Source: Usnea hakonensis
Lineage: Eukaryota > Ascomycota > Lecanoromycetes > Lecanorales > Parmeliaceae
Reading direction: 5' to 3'
DNA: 64,000 nt
Assembly (NCBI GenBank): GCA_013423325.1
Contig: BLJB01000084.1
Span: forward strand, 1-64,000
In this document: one piece after another, positions 1-11,572 of the stretch
How the letters are laid out: the number at the start of each line of letters is the position of its first letter
Position numbering within the stretch: the stretch's first letter is position 1
Notes under the pieces: generated by a model
What the model saw: only the letters and a program-made list of their open reading frames with translations
The model's database searches: none
What the model was told of the DNA's origin: nothing
Translations under genes and position numbers: made by a program

Positions 1-185
1 CCTAGATCCCCCCCCCCCACAAACCCCCCATAACCCCTCCACCTTTCAGCATTCGAACAGCAAGCAAGCAAAGAAGGAAGGAAAAAGATAAGTTTTTAAA
101 GAGAGAGAGATAAGGGGAGGGAGGAAGAAAAGGTACGAGACTAGCTAGGTACGATACTAGGCCGGAGGTATTATGAGAGGGGTGG

Positions 186-232
<47 letters not shown>

Positions 233-516
233 TGAGAGGGAGAGGGGGAGAATAGAGTAGAAAGGGAGGGGGGGAGTAGAATGTAGATGGAATGGAATGT
301 CGGGCGATTTAGTGGATTGGAGATAGGGGATAGAGGGTTGATGTTGAGGAGAGAGCGAGCGTGTTGAGAGGTTTTTTTTGCAATATTTGTTTCATTAATG
401 TACCTCTTACGAGGATTCGCCGTTGTATACGCTTGGTGGGTATCAAAAATACTAAAGATCAGTAGCCGTCTATTATGATCGCCGTCATCATTATTACCAT
501 TATTTCCAGCTGGAAA
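1..516. other. Low-complexity gene-free stretch
   Basis: No coding region is supported. The stretch is purine-rich and low in complexity: a C run near the start, GA-rich blocks, and a very long G run (listed separately). It probably holds the 3' flank of the minus-strand gene that ends at 517. Confidence 0.6.
188..231. repeat. Poly-G tract of about 43 residues
   Basis: An uninterrupted run of about 43 G follows other G-rich blocks. The exact length is doubtful because homopolymers of this size are often mis-sized by sequencing. The tract could form G-quadruplex structure. Confidence 0.9.
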
Positions 517-1917
517 TCAAGCGGTAGAACCCGCCCTAGGCTTCCCCGACGTACTACTTCCCCCTTTCCCACCCTGCTTCCCCCTCGCACGCTTCTCTTT
601 CCTCACAATATCCTGCACAACTTGCTCACAATTCCTCTTGTTGGTGAGAGTCCCCCAGTCGAGGATGTTATGGATATCGTGGCGAAATTGCGCCAGGTGC
701 TCCTGGTTCCACGTGAAGTATTGACCTAATTGGTTCATCTGAAAGATCTTTACCCCATCTTCGCGGGTCTGATGCCAATGGATCCAGAGCTCTGACATGT
801 TGGCATCCCATGTGCACGAGAAGGCGAAAGCGTCCATGTCAGCCCCTGGAGTCCTTTCCCCGTCCTCCTGGGCCAAGGTATTGAGATGAATGCGAGCGTT
901 CACTATAACCGCGCCGTCACGGATCGCCTGGTTGCGCACTACCTCGATGGAGGCATCGCATCCCTTGTTTTCAATCACGAAGAATGGATGGATCATTCCA
1001 TCGGCCACTCCCATGATTGTTTCGGCCCGTTCGGAGGGTAGAGTGCCGGGGAGTGGGAAGTCGTTACGGCGAATGCCGAATGTCCAGTCCGGTTTGGGGT
1101 CTGTCAGGCCAAGCTGGGATTCCGTCTTCTTATCCATCTTTCCTGGCAAGAAGCCTTTGACAAATGGGAGATCCCGTTTGTAAACCATATCATCATCCTC
1201 GAAGCTTCGGCACACGAAGAGAATCTCTCCCTCTGCGTTACGCTTCTTGCCTTGGACGGTCGTCTCGGACTTGATGACGGGATCTATCAGTCCACCGAAG
1301 AGTGTAGCCTCGTTTGCCGTAGAGTTCTTCTCCATGAACGTCTTGATTTTCTTGAAAGATGGTTCCTGCATCCTGGACGCACGCTCTTTTTCGAATATTT
1401 TGTATACCTTCTCTTTGAACTCGGGACATGCTTCGAGAGAGTCGGTATTGTTGAACCACATTCCATGCTTGGCAAGGGAGTGGCGGATGTTGGCAACATT
1501 CTTGCTCTGTTTGACCAGGAGGTCCGAGGAGGTAGCGGAATTGAGGAGGGTGCTTGGACTCAAGCTTGGGGAATCATTTTCAGTGAGATCCTAGCTGAGC
1601 GTCAGCGGTGCGCGTGCAGTAAGGCATACGACACTTACTTGATCCTGCGCCTGCTTTTCTTTTGCATTACCTCCCATGTTCCCACTCACTGTGCGGAGAG
1701 CTGCACGGGTGAGCGGTTGTCCGGGTCGTAGCCTTTTGCAGATGACGTTCTCGTTCTCATTCTCGTCTGACAGTTTCCGCTTAGTCCTGGAGATGTTGGG
1801 TGTGGAGGGAGAGGAATGCGCTGAGGGGGAGGGTGATGGGCTATCGAGCAGTGGTTGTATAGGCGACAGTCGTGAGAGCCAGATATCGACGCTTGAGTGG
1901 TGATGTTCTACGCGCAT
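517..1917 (-). CDS. DUF7924-like protein, PD-(D/E)XK-type (copy 1)
   Basis: Two exons, 1917-1639 and 1590-517, are separated by a 48-nt intron (GTAAGT donor, CTAG acceptor) and give about 450 aa. Exon 1 is Ser/Pro-rich with a basic stretch (KRKLSDE, CKRLRP) that could be a nuclear localisation signal. Exon 2 carries a globular domain with PDWTFGI (D about residue 261), FPLP, and FFVIENK (E about 300, K about 302), followed by a helix with a Gln and an FSCTWDA strand. This D...ExK order is that of PD-(D/E)XK nuclease-fold proteins. The family resembles the ascomycete DUF7924 domain; that name is recalled, not searched. A paralogue lies at 31525-33142 with the same motifs and intron position. 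The C-terminus is basic and Gly/Ser-rich. The start is the first Met of exon 1. Whether it cleaves DNA is unknown. Confidence 0.72.
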
Positions 1918-3906
1918 AGATGGCGGTGAGAAGCCTTAGGTGCGTAAGACGAGATTTACCATGCCTTATTATTTATCGTGTCGCGCAATCGCAGGCTATC
2001 CCTTAGGCACGTTGACTTAGATCTTGAATTCCGCATTCATGAGGTAATGACTGAGGTGGCTGAGATATATGGGAAACTTGCAACTGTGAGAGTCGAGGTG
2101 GAGAGAAGAGAGCGAAGAGTGGAGGATGGAGGATGGAGAATAAAGTGAATAGTAGAAGTAAATAAATAGACGAGGGCGCGATTATGGCGCGTAACTCGGG
2201 AAAACGAATCCCCGAGACGGACAGCTTATGTAATCTATCTTAATCTCCGCCAATCTAAGTCTGAGTCAGCAAAGTTCTTGGCACTCTAATAAAGTAAACA
2301 AAACAAATATATTCTACACATATTATCTATCTACCTTCACTTTATGCCTGTATCTCTACTTCCAACGAGTCCGGCTGAAGATAGCGTCTATGCAATGACT
2401 AGTCTTGTTGTATCCGACTATTAATGGTATCTAAAGCTAATGGCTATGCTAGAGAAACGGCAAGAGTAGCTGCTGTATGTCATTGCGACTAGGGTCAACG
2501 TGACTAGACCTAGCTTCGAAACTAAGCGCTTGTGGTCTTTCCCTAGCAATTTGAAGGTGCTTCATCTCTAGCGGAAGACATTGTTGGCACGAGCTTACGA
2601 AAAGCCCCGGTAGTACACGACGCTGTCATTAACCAATTGGACTTGAGCGGAAAGTGCGGATCGTAGAGGGTAGTGAGTACTATTATTGGTTTTTATATGG
2701 TGATCTAAAGTTAGTCTAGGTAACGCCCCACCAAAATCGATAGCCTTGAAATTGCGACCTTTGGCTGAAACCGCAGCTGGTGTACTCCGTAGAGGAGGGA
2801 GGTATTGGCTGATAGGAGGAAAACCTGTAGGCGCTGATTTTTTCCTTTGGCCAATGGTCGCAGGTTGGTTTATGGTCGCGCTGATATATTTACCTCTGTT
2901 CCCACACAAATATTGATATTTCAGCACGGGAGATTAAACACACGAGAAAATTCTAGTATTAACAAGAACGATGCAGATCGAAAGAGTGCAGATCGAAAGA
3001 GTGCAGATCGAAAGAGTATCTACTGTGACACCCACAAGCGGAGAAATCGAACCCGGTATCCTCTGTTTAGACTTCATCGCTGCAATGGTAGACCGGAGAC
3101 TCGAGAAACTCCTCGAAGTAGAAGAAGACGAGTGGCGCATTATCCGTTCTTACTATACTTCCACTACAACCACAACAGTTATTGCATCCCCGAGAACACC
3201 TATCAGCCCTTACGCAAATCCTGTCACGGCAGCAACGCCATTTTCAAATTTCGAAAACAGAAATACCAAGGAAAAGAGACGACCGGTCGGTGTCACTGTA
3301 GCACACCGTCTACCTGTCAGATCACAAGCAACGATTCATCGTCGAATTCACTCATCCATTGCACGAAACCTATTACCCAGAGCCGCCAACAGCGCTACAT
3401 ATTGTCGCAAGTCTACTTGGGCCAAACTACAACGGCTCAGAACCTAAGACTATACAACTTGTTATCGTCGTCCCGCAAGCGCTTCGTCTACGGTTGCGGT
3501 GTTCAAAGTCTTCATTAGACAGTCCTAAGCCTAGCATTGGTCTAGTTAGGCGAGTACGTTGGAAACCGACTCTGGAAGCTTATGTGGGAAGGGGCCTACA
3601 AAGCATACATTCGACATCTGGAAAAAGGGCTCAGAAGCGGCCTAAAATTGTTAAAGCGGGTCTTTACAGTTAATGTAACAGGGAGCTTAAGACAACATTT
3701 GGGGATTAAAGTCGAGGGAACAAGGTAGAGAATGAGAGTATTGCGGGCCTTTAGATTCCACTTCACTCGTACTTGTTTCAAGTCGCTATATTATATAGCC
3801 ATAGTGCGAAGAAAAGCCTGGTAACCAACACAAAGGAAATAGCCAATCTCACTAAATTCGTTCGTATCCTCTTCCATATAATCAGAGGCTCCTTCCCCCC
3901 AAATAC
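1918..3906. other. Gene-poor stretch with weak open frames
   Basis: No recognised gene. The longest plausible frame is 2971-3447 on the plus strand (158 codons), beginning at an ATG just before a 15-bp tandem repeat so that it starts with three MQIER/VQIER-like repeats. It has no recognised domain and overlaps other frames of similar length, so it is not called as a gene. The rest is A+T-rich with many stops in all frames. Confidence 0.4.
2972..3016. repeat. Three perfect 15-bp tandem repeats
   Basis: The unit TGCAGATCGAAAGAG occurs three times head to tail without mismatches. Because 15 is a multiple of three, the repeat keeps an open frame on the plus strand. Confidence 0.9.
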
Positions 3907-4589
3907 TTATTGCGAGTCGATAAGTCGAACTCGGCTCATCCCGCCGATGAGCACATCACAATCGACGTCCTCGGCTTCCGAATTCGGTTCGATTTGGCGA
4001 GAGGATTCCTGCATATGAAGAGGACGGTGACCATTGAATAACGCTCGCTTGCCAGTCGCTTTTACCACACGTGCGAACATCTCTTTCCAATCCTGGATAA
4101 AGGCTTCGGCCTGAGCCTTGGTTCGAAAGCGTTTGTGACAAGCGCCCGGGAATTGCCGTACCTCTGGCTCCGCGCCGCCGACTCCTCTACTGTTATCAGC
4201 TCGTGGATTGATACATCTTGTGGAAGTGTGCGAGGTCTCACTGGTAGTATGTTCGGATACCCGGATTTTGACCGTTTGCAACTGCATAGTATGCTGCTCC
4301 TGTCTTCTCCGGCTTTGTTGCTCCATGACCATCCTTTAGTTTAAGCTGGTATGATGGTACTTTTTCCTTATCCATGTACTTCTTTGCTTTGTCCAAAGTC
4401 TTGAAGCCTCGAAAGTTCGCCTTGGAAAAGCCACTTATGAGAGGATGCACATCCCCCCTGCAGTAAAGTTAGTTATATAAGAATGTTGCTTTGCTCGCTG
4501 ACTGACCAAGATGAGAAGATTGTTGGTACGGTAATCAGAAAGCCTCTGATAACTGCGTAGTATTCCTTATGGTTGTTGTTTTCTGGCAT
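3907..4589 (-). CDS. Two-domain viroplasmin-fold (RNase H1 N-terminal type) protein
   Basis: Three exons (4589-4507, 4457-4242, 4189-3907) with introns of 49 nt (GTCAGT...CTGCAG) and 52 nt (GTGAGA...CTGATAACAG) give 193 aa from an ATG at 4589. The protein holds two copies of the RNase H1 N-terminal hybrid-binding domain (Pfam calls the family caulimovirus viroplasmin). Copy one runs from YYAVIRG (about residue 10) to GFSKANFRGFKT; copy two from YYAVANGQNPG (about residue 80) to FPGACHKRFRTKAQAEAFI. In known proteins this fold binds RNA/DNA hybrids or double-stranded RNA. No RNase H catalytic domain follows: the C-terminus is short and acidic. The second acceptor may lie 3 nt further on (TAG rather than CAG), which changes one residue only. 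The role is unknown; nucleic-acid binding is inferred from the family. Confidence 0.75.
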
Positions 4590-5499
4590 TATATGAGATC
4601 TAGCACAATTAATCGTGAGAAGAGGTAATGTAATCCTGTTGGAATTCCGTGATGGATGTAGAATTCATGAATATCTATGTAGGAAGAGCCACTTATATAG
4701 ACTGTGAAACCATTATTATGTCTATTGTCAAGCATGTGTTGTTTGTTTGTCGAAAGGTGGTGCATCGTCTTCCAACAGATTCAACAACAGTGAAGAGCGG
4801 TTTGTAATGCGCGTCTTCTTAACAAACATGAAAGCTTTAGCTAGGGAATATCCTAGAACTTACCTCAAAGATAGGCCAGGTTTCAAACACATTGGGCCAG
4901 CACTTCTTGCATAATGTATACATTACAGTGGTGACCACTGCGCGCACGGGATGATCGTTCTTTCGCCTCCTGTAGAGTGCCGACTGATTCCTACACGTCA
5001 CATCTCTCTGGTCGGACCTTCTCACATATAGCCACTTTCATTTAGCTCGGAGTTGGAGCTATAAGCTCGTCTGTAAAGCCAACAACGAGGAAATTCTCTT
5101 GTCGCGCTAGGTAGACCTTGATGAATTGAGTGTATTCATCAGGAATCACACGCCTTTTGAAGTTGGGAGTTATTACTTAACTATAAGAATACAGAGATTG
5201 CGAAATGGAAAGTGTTTAGAAAGTAGCTCCCGATATCTTGACTTCGTATTAGGAAACATCTTACAGGCTTTGTATTCAAGTCAAGTAGCGAATAGTAGAC
5301 CTAATTTGTTTAGGATAAGGTTGCGCCCTATCTCCCTAGAGCGCTATATTTGGATATGATAGAAAAGAAGACCTTATTTATAAGTCTCCTTAGCGGTTAT
5401 CCTCCTAGTAGCGGGCCTAATGCTCCATAGTCAGCAAATAGGATTAGAATCGATAAGTATTTAGTCACCTATCTACTAACCCTAAGCTATACTCTGAAA
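4590..5499. other. Intergenic, A+T-rich, with part of a dispersed repeat
   Basis: No gene is supported. A segment at about 4730-4800 resembles 8270-8335: both contain AGCATGTGTT, then AGGTGGTGCATC and CAACAGAT/CAGCAGAT. This suggests two diverged copies of a short dispersed sequence on either side of the viroplasmin and HET loci. Confidence 0.4.
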
Positions 5500-7608
5500 T
5501 CAGCCCAGGACAATCAGCTTTCGTTGCGGCTTAGCTTCTGTCCATTCACAAGAATCGAAGTTCGCCACACCCTCTCTCCTAGCAATACCGTTCTGCCACG
5601 AGATCATGAGGAGCTGGATCCGTCGAGTATCTTCACTGTCTGCGAATTCGTCATAGGGGTCAATTCGGATGCGAATGAACTCCTGAACGCCATATCTATC
5701 GTTTCCCCCTGAGTCCACGTGATGAATAGGCATGTATTCGCTGTTGAGCGGCTCGGGGTCTTGATTGGGCCAAGAAACGCGGCGGCGATTATCTAGCAGA
5801 GCTGCCTCAGCCCAGAAGACGATATGAAAATCATCTCTGAGCTGAGATCTTACGTTGATAGCTAGGTTACGCAGACTAAGGGTATCAGATACGTAGTCGT
5901 GGCGGAGACTCTGAGTGACTAGGGTCAACTCCTGTTCCCTAGATTTGTTTGAGCGTACGCGGTAACTCGAGACCAGTGGAATGTGAGTTTGTGGACCTTG
6001 CGACGTAAACGTGCTACGTCCTGTCCACGCCAGCCATGACCAAGTAGGAAATTCGTTTCCAGATCTCAGACTGCTTGACTCTTTATGAGTCCAGCAAAGG
6101 CTGCGGTTGAACGCTGGTATATGTAATCCTTGAAAGATTTCGGCTCCTGTGAGATCCTCCAAAGTGTGTACAAGGCCTAAGAATGCTTTATAGGTGTCCT
6201 GGGCGCAGGTAAGGTTTCGGGAAGTATATTCTTCAACGAGACTTAAGTAAGCCCAGATCACATCTTTCCCCACCATTTTCTTCCCAACAGGAAATTCAGT
6301 ATCGGAGAGAAAATTCAGACTTGGGGCCTCCCACAAAAACCGATATTCAGGACCAGTCTCAAGACACGTCTCTTCGCACCAGCTAGCGCGTTGGCATTCC
6401 CAGTATACTTGCTCTTCCATAAAGAAAAGGCATCGGCGAGATAACACCTTCTCTTAGAATGTCCACCCACGCGTATCCCATTTCGAATCTTAGAGATAAT
6501 GTTTTGGTCTGCTAAAAATACCTTCCCCATCATCCTTTCTATACTTGGGTCTACAAGTCCTCAACAACACACCTCCGTTAAGGGGCTCTAAGATGTGTTA
6601 CGCGCTTCGAACCTAGGTACTAACACCTGGAAGACCACTATTGCTGTCGACACTGGCGGCGGCCATGATTGTCACCAATGACCTGATATAAATTTGTCCC
6701 ATGACGGGTATCTATTCTGCCAAATCATCTTGATCGTCCTGGATGATGCACAAAGCATCAACCCACAAGTAGCGCTCGCCTATCATCTCAACAACAACTG
6801 CTGCGTCAGAGATCGTTCGTGAAACTTCATCCAGGTTTATCGCCCCTTTCTGACTCAAAATCTTATGATTTGCTCTGCTTAGGGACAAGCGCTGAGTTTG
6901 CGACCCCCATACATAACTCAATGCGACGTATCTTACAGTGTTATCTGACGAAAGGTGAAACTGTCTCACACATCGAAACTTGACATCGAATAAGCGCAAA
7001 CGAAGGGCTGCCTTGGGCCCAGTCCACCAGCACCTGTCGTGGCTGCTTTCACATTTAGCGAGCCAGGTCCGTAGTATTTTAGGCTCGCAGATAGGTGATC
7101 GCAGACGACCATTGCGAAGAGCGTTCCAAAACTGAGAAGGTTCACGGGCAGGCTCTAAATGAGGGATCGGCCAAGGCGCCGGCTGGAATACATTTTTCAG
7201 GGTTCGACGGTCACTTTCCCCAGCTCCAAATGCACCCTGACACCACATCTCAATGTTCATTCGAAATATCGCTTCCACTGGAGGCTGAGAAAAGGATCGA
7301 TCAGCGCGGATGGCTCGTCCATGCTCTTCCCACCACACATTATAATAGTAGACCCCCTTTCGACAGTGCAACTTTTCTTTGAGCTTATCTGCGTCAATGA
7401 TATCCTCCAGAACACCACGAACCATTTTGCAAACACTACATGTGCTGGCTCTATCGAAAATAGAGCTGAGTGGGCCAAGCTTAACGTTTCCAAAAGCCGC
7501 TTCTTTATCGCCGCCGGGCCAGTACTCTAGATGATCGTCGCGGAAAAGAATTGGCGACAGGTCAATCTCCTGGCACCACGAGCACAGGGTGCTTACTTCA
7601 GTACTCAT
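5500..7608 (-). pseudogene. HET-domain (heterokaryon incompatibility) pseudogene
   Basis: One continuous minus-strand frame of 703 codons runs from ATG 7608 to 5500 and is interrupted by five stops: TAG 6714-6712, TAG 6615-6613, TAA 6600-6598, TAA 6492-6490 and TAA 6456-6454. Before the first stop come an N-terminal CxxC pair (CSWC, CSVC) and the HET signature (RYVALSYVWG about residue 226, YLWVDALCIIQDD about 279). Between and after the stops the frame still reads as HET protein (IPVMGQIY, WDTRGWTF, then SRRCLFF), so no indel is needed. Each stop sits where glutamine is expected or plausible, so CAA/CAG to TAA/TAG changes explain all five. HET proteins trigger programmed cell death on non-self recognition in fungi. 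This copy should yield at most a truncated N-terminal HET fragment of 298 aa unless the stops are read through. Confidence 0.88.
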
Positions 7609-7994
7609 CCTACTTGGTTGGGGCAGTGGTATTAGCCTTGACAGGTTGGTTGTCGAAGCGTCTCAAAGCAGTCTAGGATCGAGACCCTGGACCTAGCTTC
7701 TCAAGCCTCGCAAGCACTTAAGAACTAGAAATGCAATAAGTAGTCTTTGTAATAAGAAGTGTATCGATTCTAGGATCTCGATTGTTGAATCCAAGCTTCG
7801 ACGTTGTGACTTACAAAGCTTACAAAGCTCCATTTTCAAGCAAGAATAAGCGGCACTAGATAGAGCCTTGGCATTATTCAGCCTCATTTCAATGTGATAG
7901 CCTTTTTTCAATCCCCCCTATAATACGACTTGGGAGACTTTCAAAGCTTCAATGGGAGTTGAGTTTGCAAATGGGATTTTTGAGTGCTTATACC

Positions 7995-8033
7995 TAGATA
8001 TATGGATACATGGATGTATGGATGCATGGATGC
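7995..8033. repeat. Short imperfect tandem repeat (ATGGATRC type)
   Basis: About five imperfect copies of an 8-bp unit of the form ATGGATGC/ATGGATAC. No coding context. Confidence 0.7.
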
Positions 8034-9099
8034 ATAGGAATTACAAAGAGTGATGGACAGGTTGGGACTGGAATTAAGAGAGGGAAAAGGTAGCAAAGGG
8101 ACTAGTGTTGGGATTGGGCTTGAAGATGATGTGAAGGATACCCTTGAAGAGGATCTCTAGGGGGCGGGTATGTTAAATGGATAGCATAGTGTTAACAACC
8201 GAACATGGGTGTAGGATTGATCTACTTTCTATAAAAGAAGAGCTACCTAAATACCCTGTACCAAGACCGCTCAGCATGTGTTACCCGTCTGTTAAGAAGG
8301 TGGTGCATCACATCCCAGCAGATAGGATGAATGAATGTAGTAGTGGGTGATGTCTTGAAGATGGCGAGGGAAGGGGGGAGGAGAGAGCTCGAGCTCTGAA
8401 GACCCGGTTGAAAGACCTTATTGTGAATTTGAACTGTTCATAGTAGGGAGAGAGAGGGAGTGAGAGTGAGAGAATATTTATAGTTTATAGTAAAAAGAAA
8501 ACTCTATTTAAGTAGGTTACTTGGCTTCTCAATATAGCTGTTAGCTATTAATCCCATTAGGCAATCCAGATTCCTACAACTCTTAGCCATCTCTTTGCCA
8601 GGTCTGTTCTAGCAGAGTCGTCCATTACTTCTCTGTACGCTCCTCAAGTGCGCCTATTACTATCATGAGCCAGTCTATAGGAGTGATTGACCTCGTTACT
8701 CCGACATGCTGGACGACATGTTGATTAACAAGTAGCTTCGAGTAGCCAGGGCGCATAGCAGGGACGATGCTTTGGAGGAAACTTTGTAAGAGGTATCGTC
8801 CCAGTCGTGTAAGACGGAGTAGAGATAGTATGCTCTAGCGCCTCGTAGATGCTATTAGCTGATTAGTGCTTCGTTCGCCACATTCGAACCATGCCAATTG
8901 CATGAAAACAGTTAAATGCACACGGGAGATAGCTGCAACAGTGATTGGCCTGTCTCATTTTTCTCCACGCTGTATAGTCCAATTTGGTTTTTGAACAGTG
9001 ACAAAAAAGTCGGTAAGAGATGCATCGATCTTGGTCTTGAGTCTAGACATGCTGTCGTAGCTATGACTCCCGGTTGTCGAGAGTATATCTAAATAGGAA

Positions 9100-9290
9100 A
9101 TAGCTGTCAGCTCGATCTCGCAGAGGACACCCCCCGTGGATCTGGGCGCAACGCGCCCTAACAACAACAATGTCTTGAGCACCCTTCGTCGCTGCTTAAA
9201 TGTTGTCTTCGCCCCAGTCTGAGCCCTGTTGGCTTTCGCTACCGTTCTGTCGATTCCATCAGGCGTAAAGGGGTTCACAACACCCTTTCG
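9100..9290 (-). repeat. Dispersed repeat, copy A (partner at about 29590-29780)
   Basis: The plus-strand sequence from about GACAGCT through CATCAGGCGT matches the segment at 29590-29780 in the same orientation, with scattered differences. Shared blocks include TTAAGCACCCTTCGTCGCT-like text and GTCGATTCCATCAGGCGT. On the minus strand both copies encode a peptide with NPxTPDGID. This may be a relic of a mobile element or of a small gene family; the identity is unknown. Confidence 0.65.
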
Positions 9291-9864
9291 TGCCACTTCC
9301 AAAAGAATGCCAATCATCTCCAACATGGCCGAATCCTCACAAGACCGCAACTCGGCGGCGCTCGAAACACCACCGCATCTCCATGCCCGAGAGCACGAAG
9401 AAGTAGACGAGAATATAGTAGTAGTAGCAACGGTAGTAGGAAAAGAACAAAAAAGGTAGTAGATAAACATGACAAATATCCATAGGATGGTACATCGTAG
9501 TGCTTGAATTTTTGCGCATAAGACCGGTGTAATGGTCTTATGAAAATAGAAACTCCCCATGAAATTCCGCTAGATTTATGGCGGAAACGTCCTAGCGGTG
9601 AGTATCGATGCCCCATGACCGTGATGCAACAGATATCTTACGCCGCTGAAAAGTGTCGGAAGCACCCCTAATGCCGGAACTCTAATCGGTATTGCATTCT
9701 GTATTTGCCTTTTCTGACTGTAAAAAACATTGGAGTCGGTATAGAGCGAGAGCAGGGTTTTTACATTGACTCGTCGTCGTCTTAGGAATCCATTTGGCTG
9801 CAAAACAGATAGAGAAGATTTCATTTTGATTCTGCTTTCCTCCGCCTGCTTCGCTGCCCCTTCC

Positions 9865-9904
9865 ACGTTGAACGCTACGAGGGCACGTTGAACGCTACGA
9901 GGGC
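9865..9904. repeat. Perfect 20-bp tandem duplication
   Basis: A 20-bp unit beginning ACGTTGAACG is present twice head to tail without mismatch. It shifts the overlapping minus-strand frame. Confidence 0.9.
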
Positions 9905-11572
9905 AGGGAATTGTTGCTGGATATCTTAGCACTATGTGTTGATGTGAGAGAAAGTGCGAATGTTTTTGTTTTGGTTGGAGGCAACGTAATACCGAACCTT
10001 TTGGATCTGAAGGTGAACCCTGTATTAGCATAATCTGATGATAGACAAGGTTCGGGGCATAGGTATAACTTGCTCTTTTTGCGCTCTGGCATCTTCTTTG
10101 TCCTCGCGTCTGTAGTAGATACATTGAAGGACCTCCTTCCAGGTTGGAGGGTATCCTCGACGTTCTTTGGATGACCAATTTGTCCAAGCTGAGACTCAAT
10201 ATCTCTCGAACGGAGAGTATGCGGTAGTGCTGAATTGGCTATTATAACTTGGACTTAGTGAAGAGAGCTTGATAATGCTGGTGTATAATAGATTCGAAAT
10301 ATTAGTAGCGAAGGGAAGGAGTTCCGTTATGTAGAAGGCTTAGTAAGATGGTGAATACATCCGCGGGCAACTCCTCAGAGAGTTCTATAACATTTGCGCA
10401 GTCAGATGGCTGGTGCTTTGAATTCTTGATGCTCAAGTCTCTCTTACACAGCCTGGATGCGCAAATTGTCAGGACAGACCTTAGGATATGTAGCCAAATG
10501 AGAGAGGTTCCATGGGAGAGCACCATTTCCTTATTCATACCGCATTTCATTGAGGCGCACGTAGGCCAAATCAATGAAAAGTCAGATACGTTGATACCCT
10601 AGCTCGTGTGGACGCCGAGAGCAGCGTCGCAGCTCTGCCTTATATGGTAGTGTATGTTTCGGGTAGAACCCTGGTGGCTGCCGAGCTGTGAGTTGTCAAA
10701 GAGAGATGAAGAGACACTGGTACTCCATACAGGCCACTTTTGTACCCATCCGTAGGGTGGTGACCACTCTTCAATCTTCGGCTGACTCTGCAACTTCCTC
10801 CTGATATCTGCATGCGCATTCAACATGGCCCTCCTCCGCATTTTTTGGTCAAAGGTACTGGTACCACCTCTTGCTTCAATTGCCATCCAACCCCATATCC
10901 TGACTCTCCTCTCACCGCCATTGTCATCGTTTCTCTCTGCTAGGAAGTCTTAGACTTTGATGCCTTATCGTAAGGTGTCAGAGGCTCATAGGGTCGCGTC
11001 CACATACGTGTAGATGAGGGGTGTTTGGCCCAGCTGCAAGTCCAAAGTGACCTATGACGTCTTCCGACTGGTGATGCTGCTTGGCTCTCTAAAGCCTTCC
11101 CGCTGAATCCACCTTGTCGTCAGTACAAAGTCTGGGATCGCTGTTGGTATGACTCACTATATTTCTGCATTCGAGGAGTCTCGATCGCATGATGGCCACT
11201 TGTGTGTCATGTCTCAGCTCATACGGACGACACGAGCTGGTGGCATAGAACTTGTGTCCCTGGTAGTACCACAAAGTCAAGACGACAGCATGCTGGGGAC
11301 GTGGATGTCGGAGAATCACAAAAGGTGCACCCAAGAAGCAGGGTGTCTGAGAAGCTCAAGGTAGATTGCCGAGAAGCAGTAGGAGGTGTAGCTAGTACTG
11401 CGAGGAGAGGGAGAAAAGAGGAAGGCAGTGCTTTCAGAAATGAACGGATAAAAGGCTGAGCCAGGACATAATGTCTAAAAGTCAGAGGAGTTGGTGTTTG
11501 GAGAAGGAAGATCTGCTAACGATTTAGCTTGATATTAGGGCTAGGGTTTTGGCGGGACAAACGCGAAAACGC

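Noticed and set aside
6454..6714. An intron that would remove the stop-rich block of the HET gene
   Set aside because: The block itself encodes expected HET sequence in the same frame, so removing it would delete conserved residues.
7693..7911. Small minus-strand frame upstream of the HET locus as an extra exon
   Set aside because: The HET frame has a good start at 7608 and the upstream peptide has no family resemblance.
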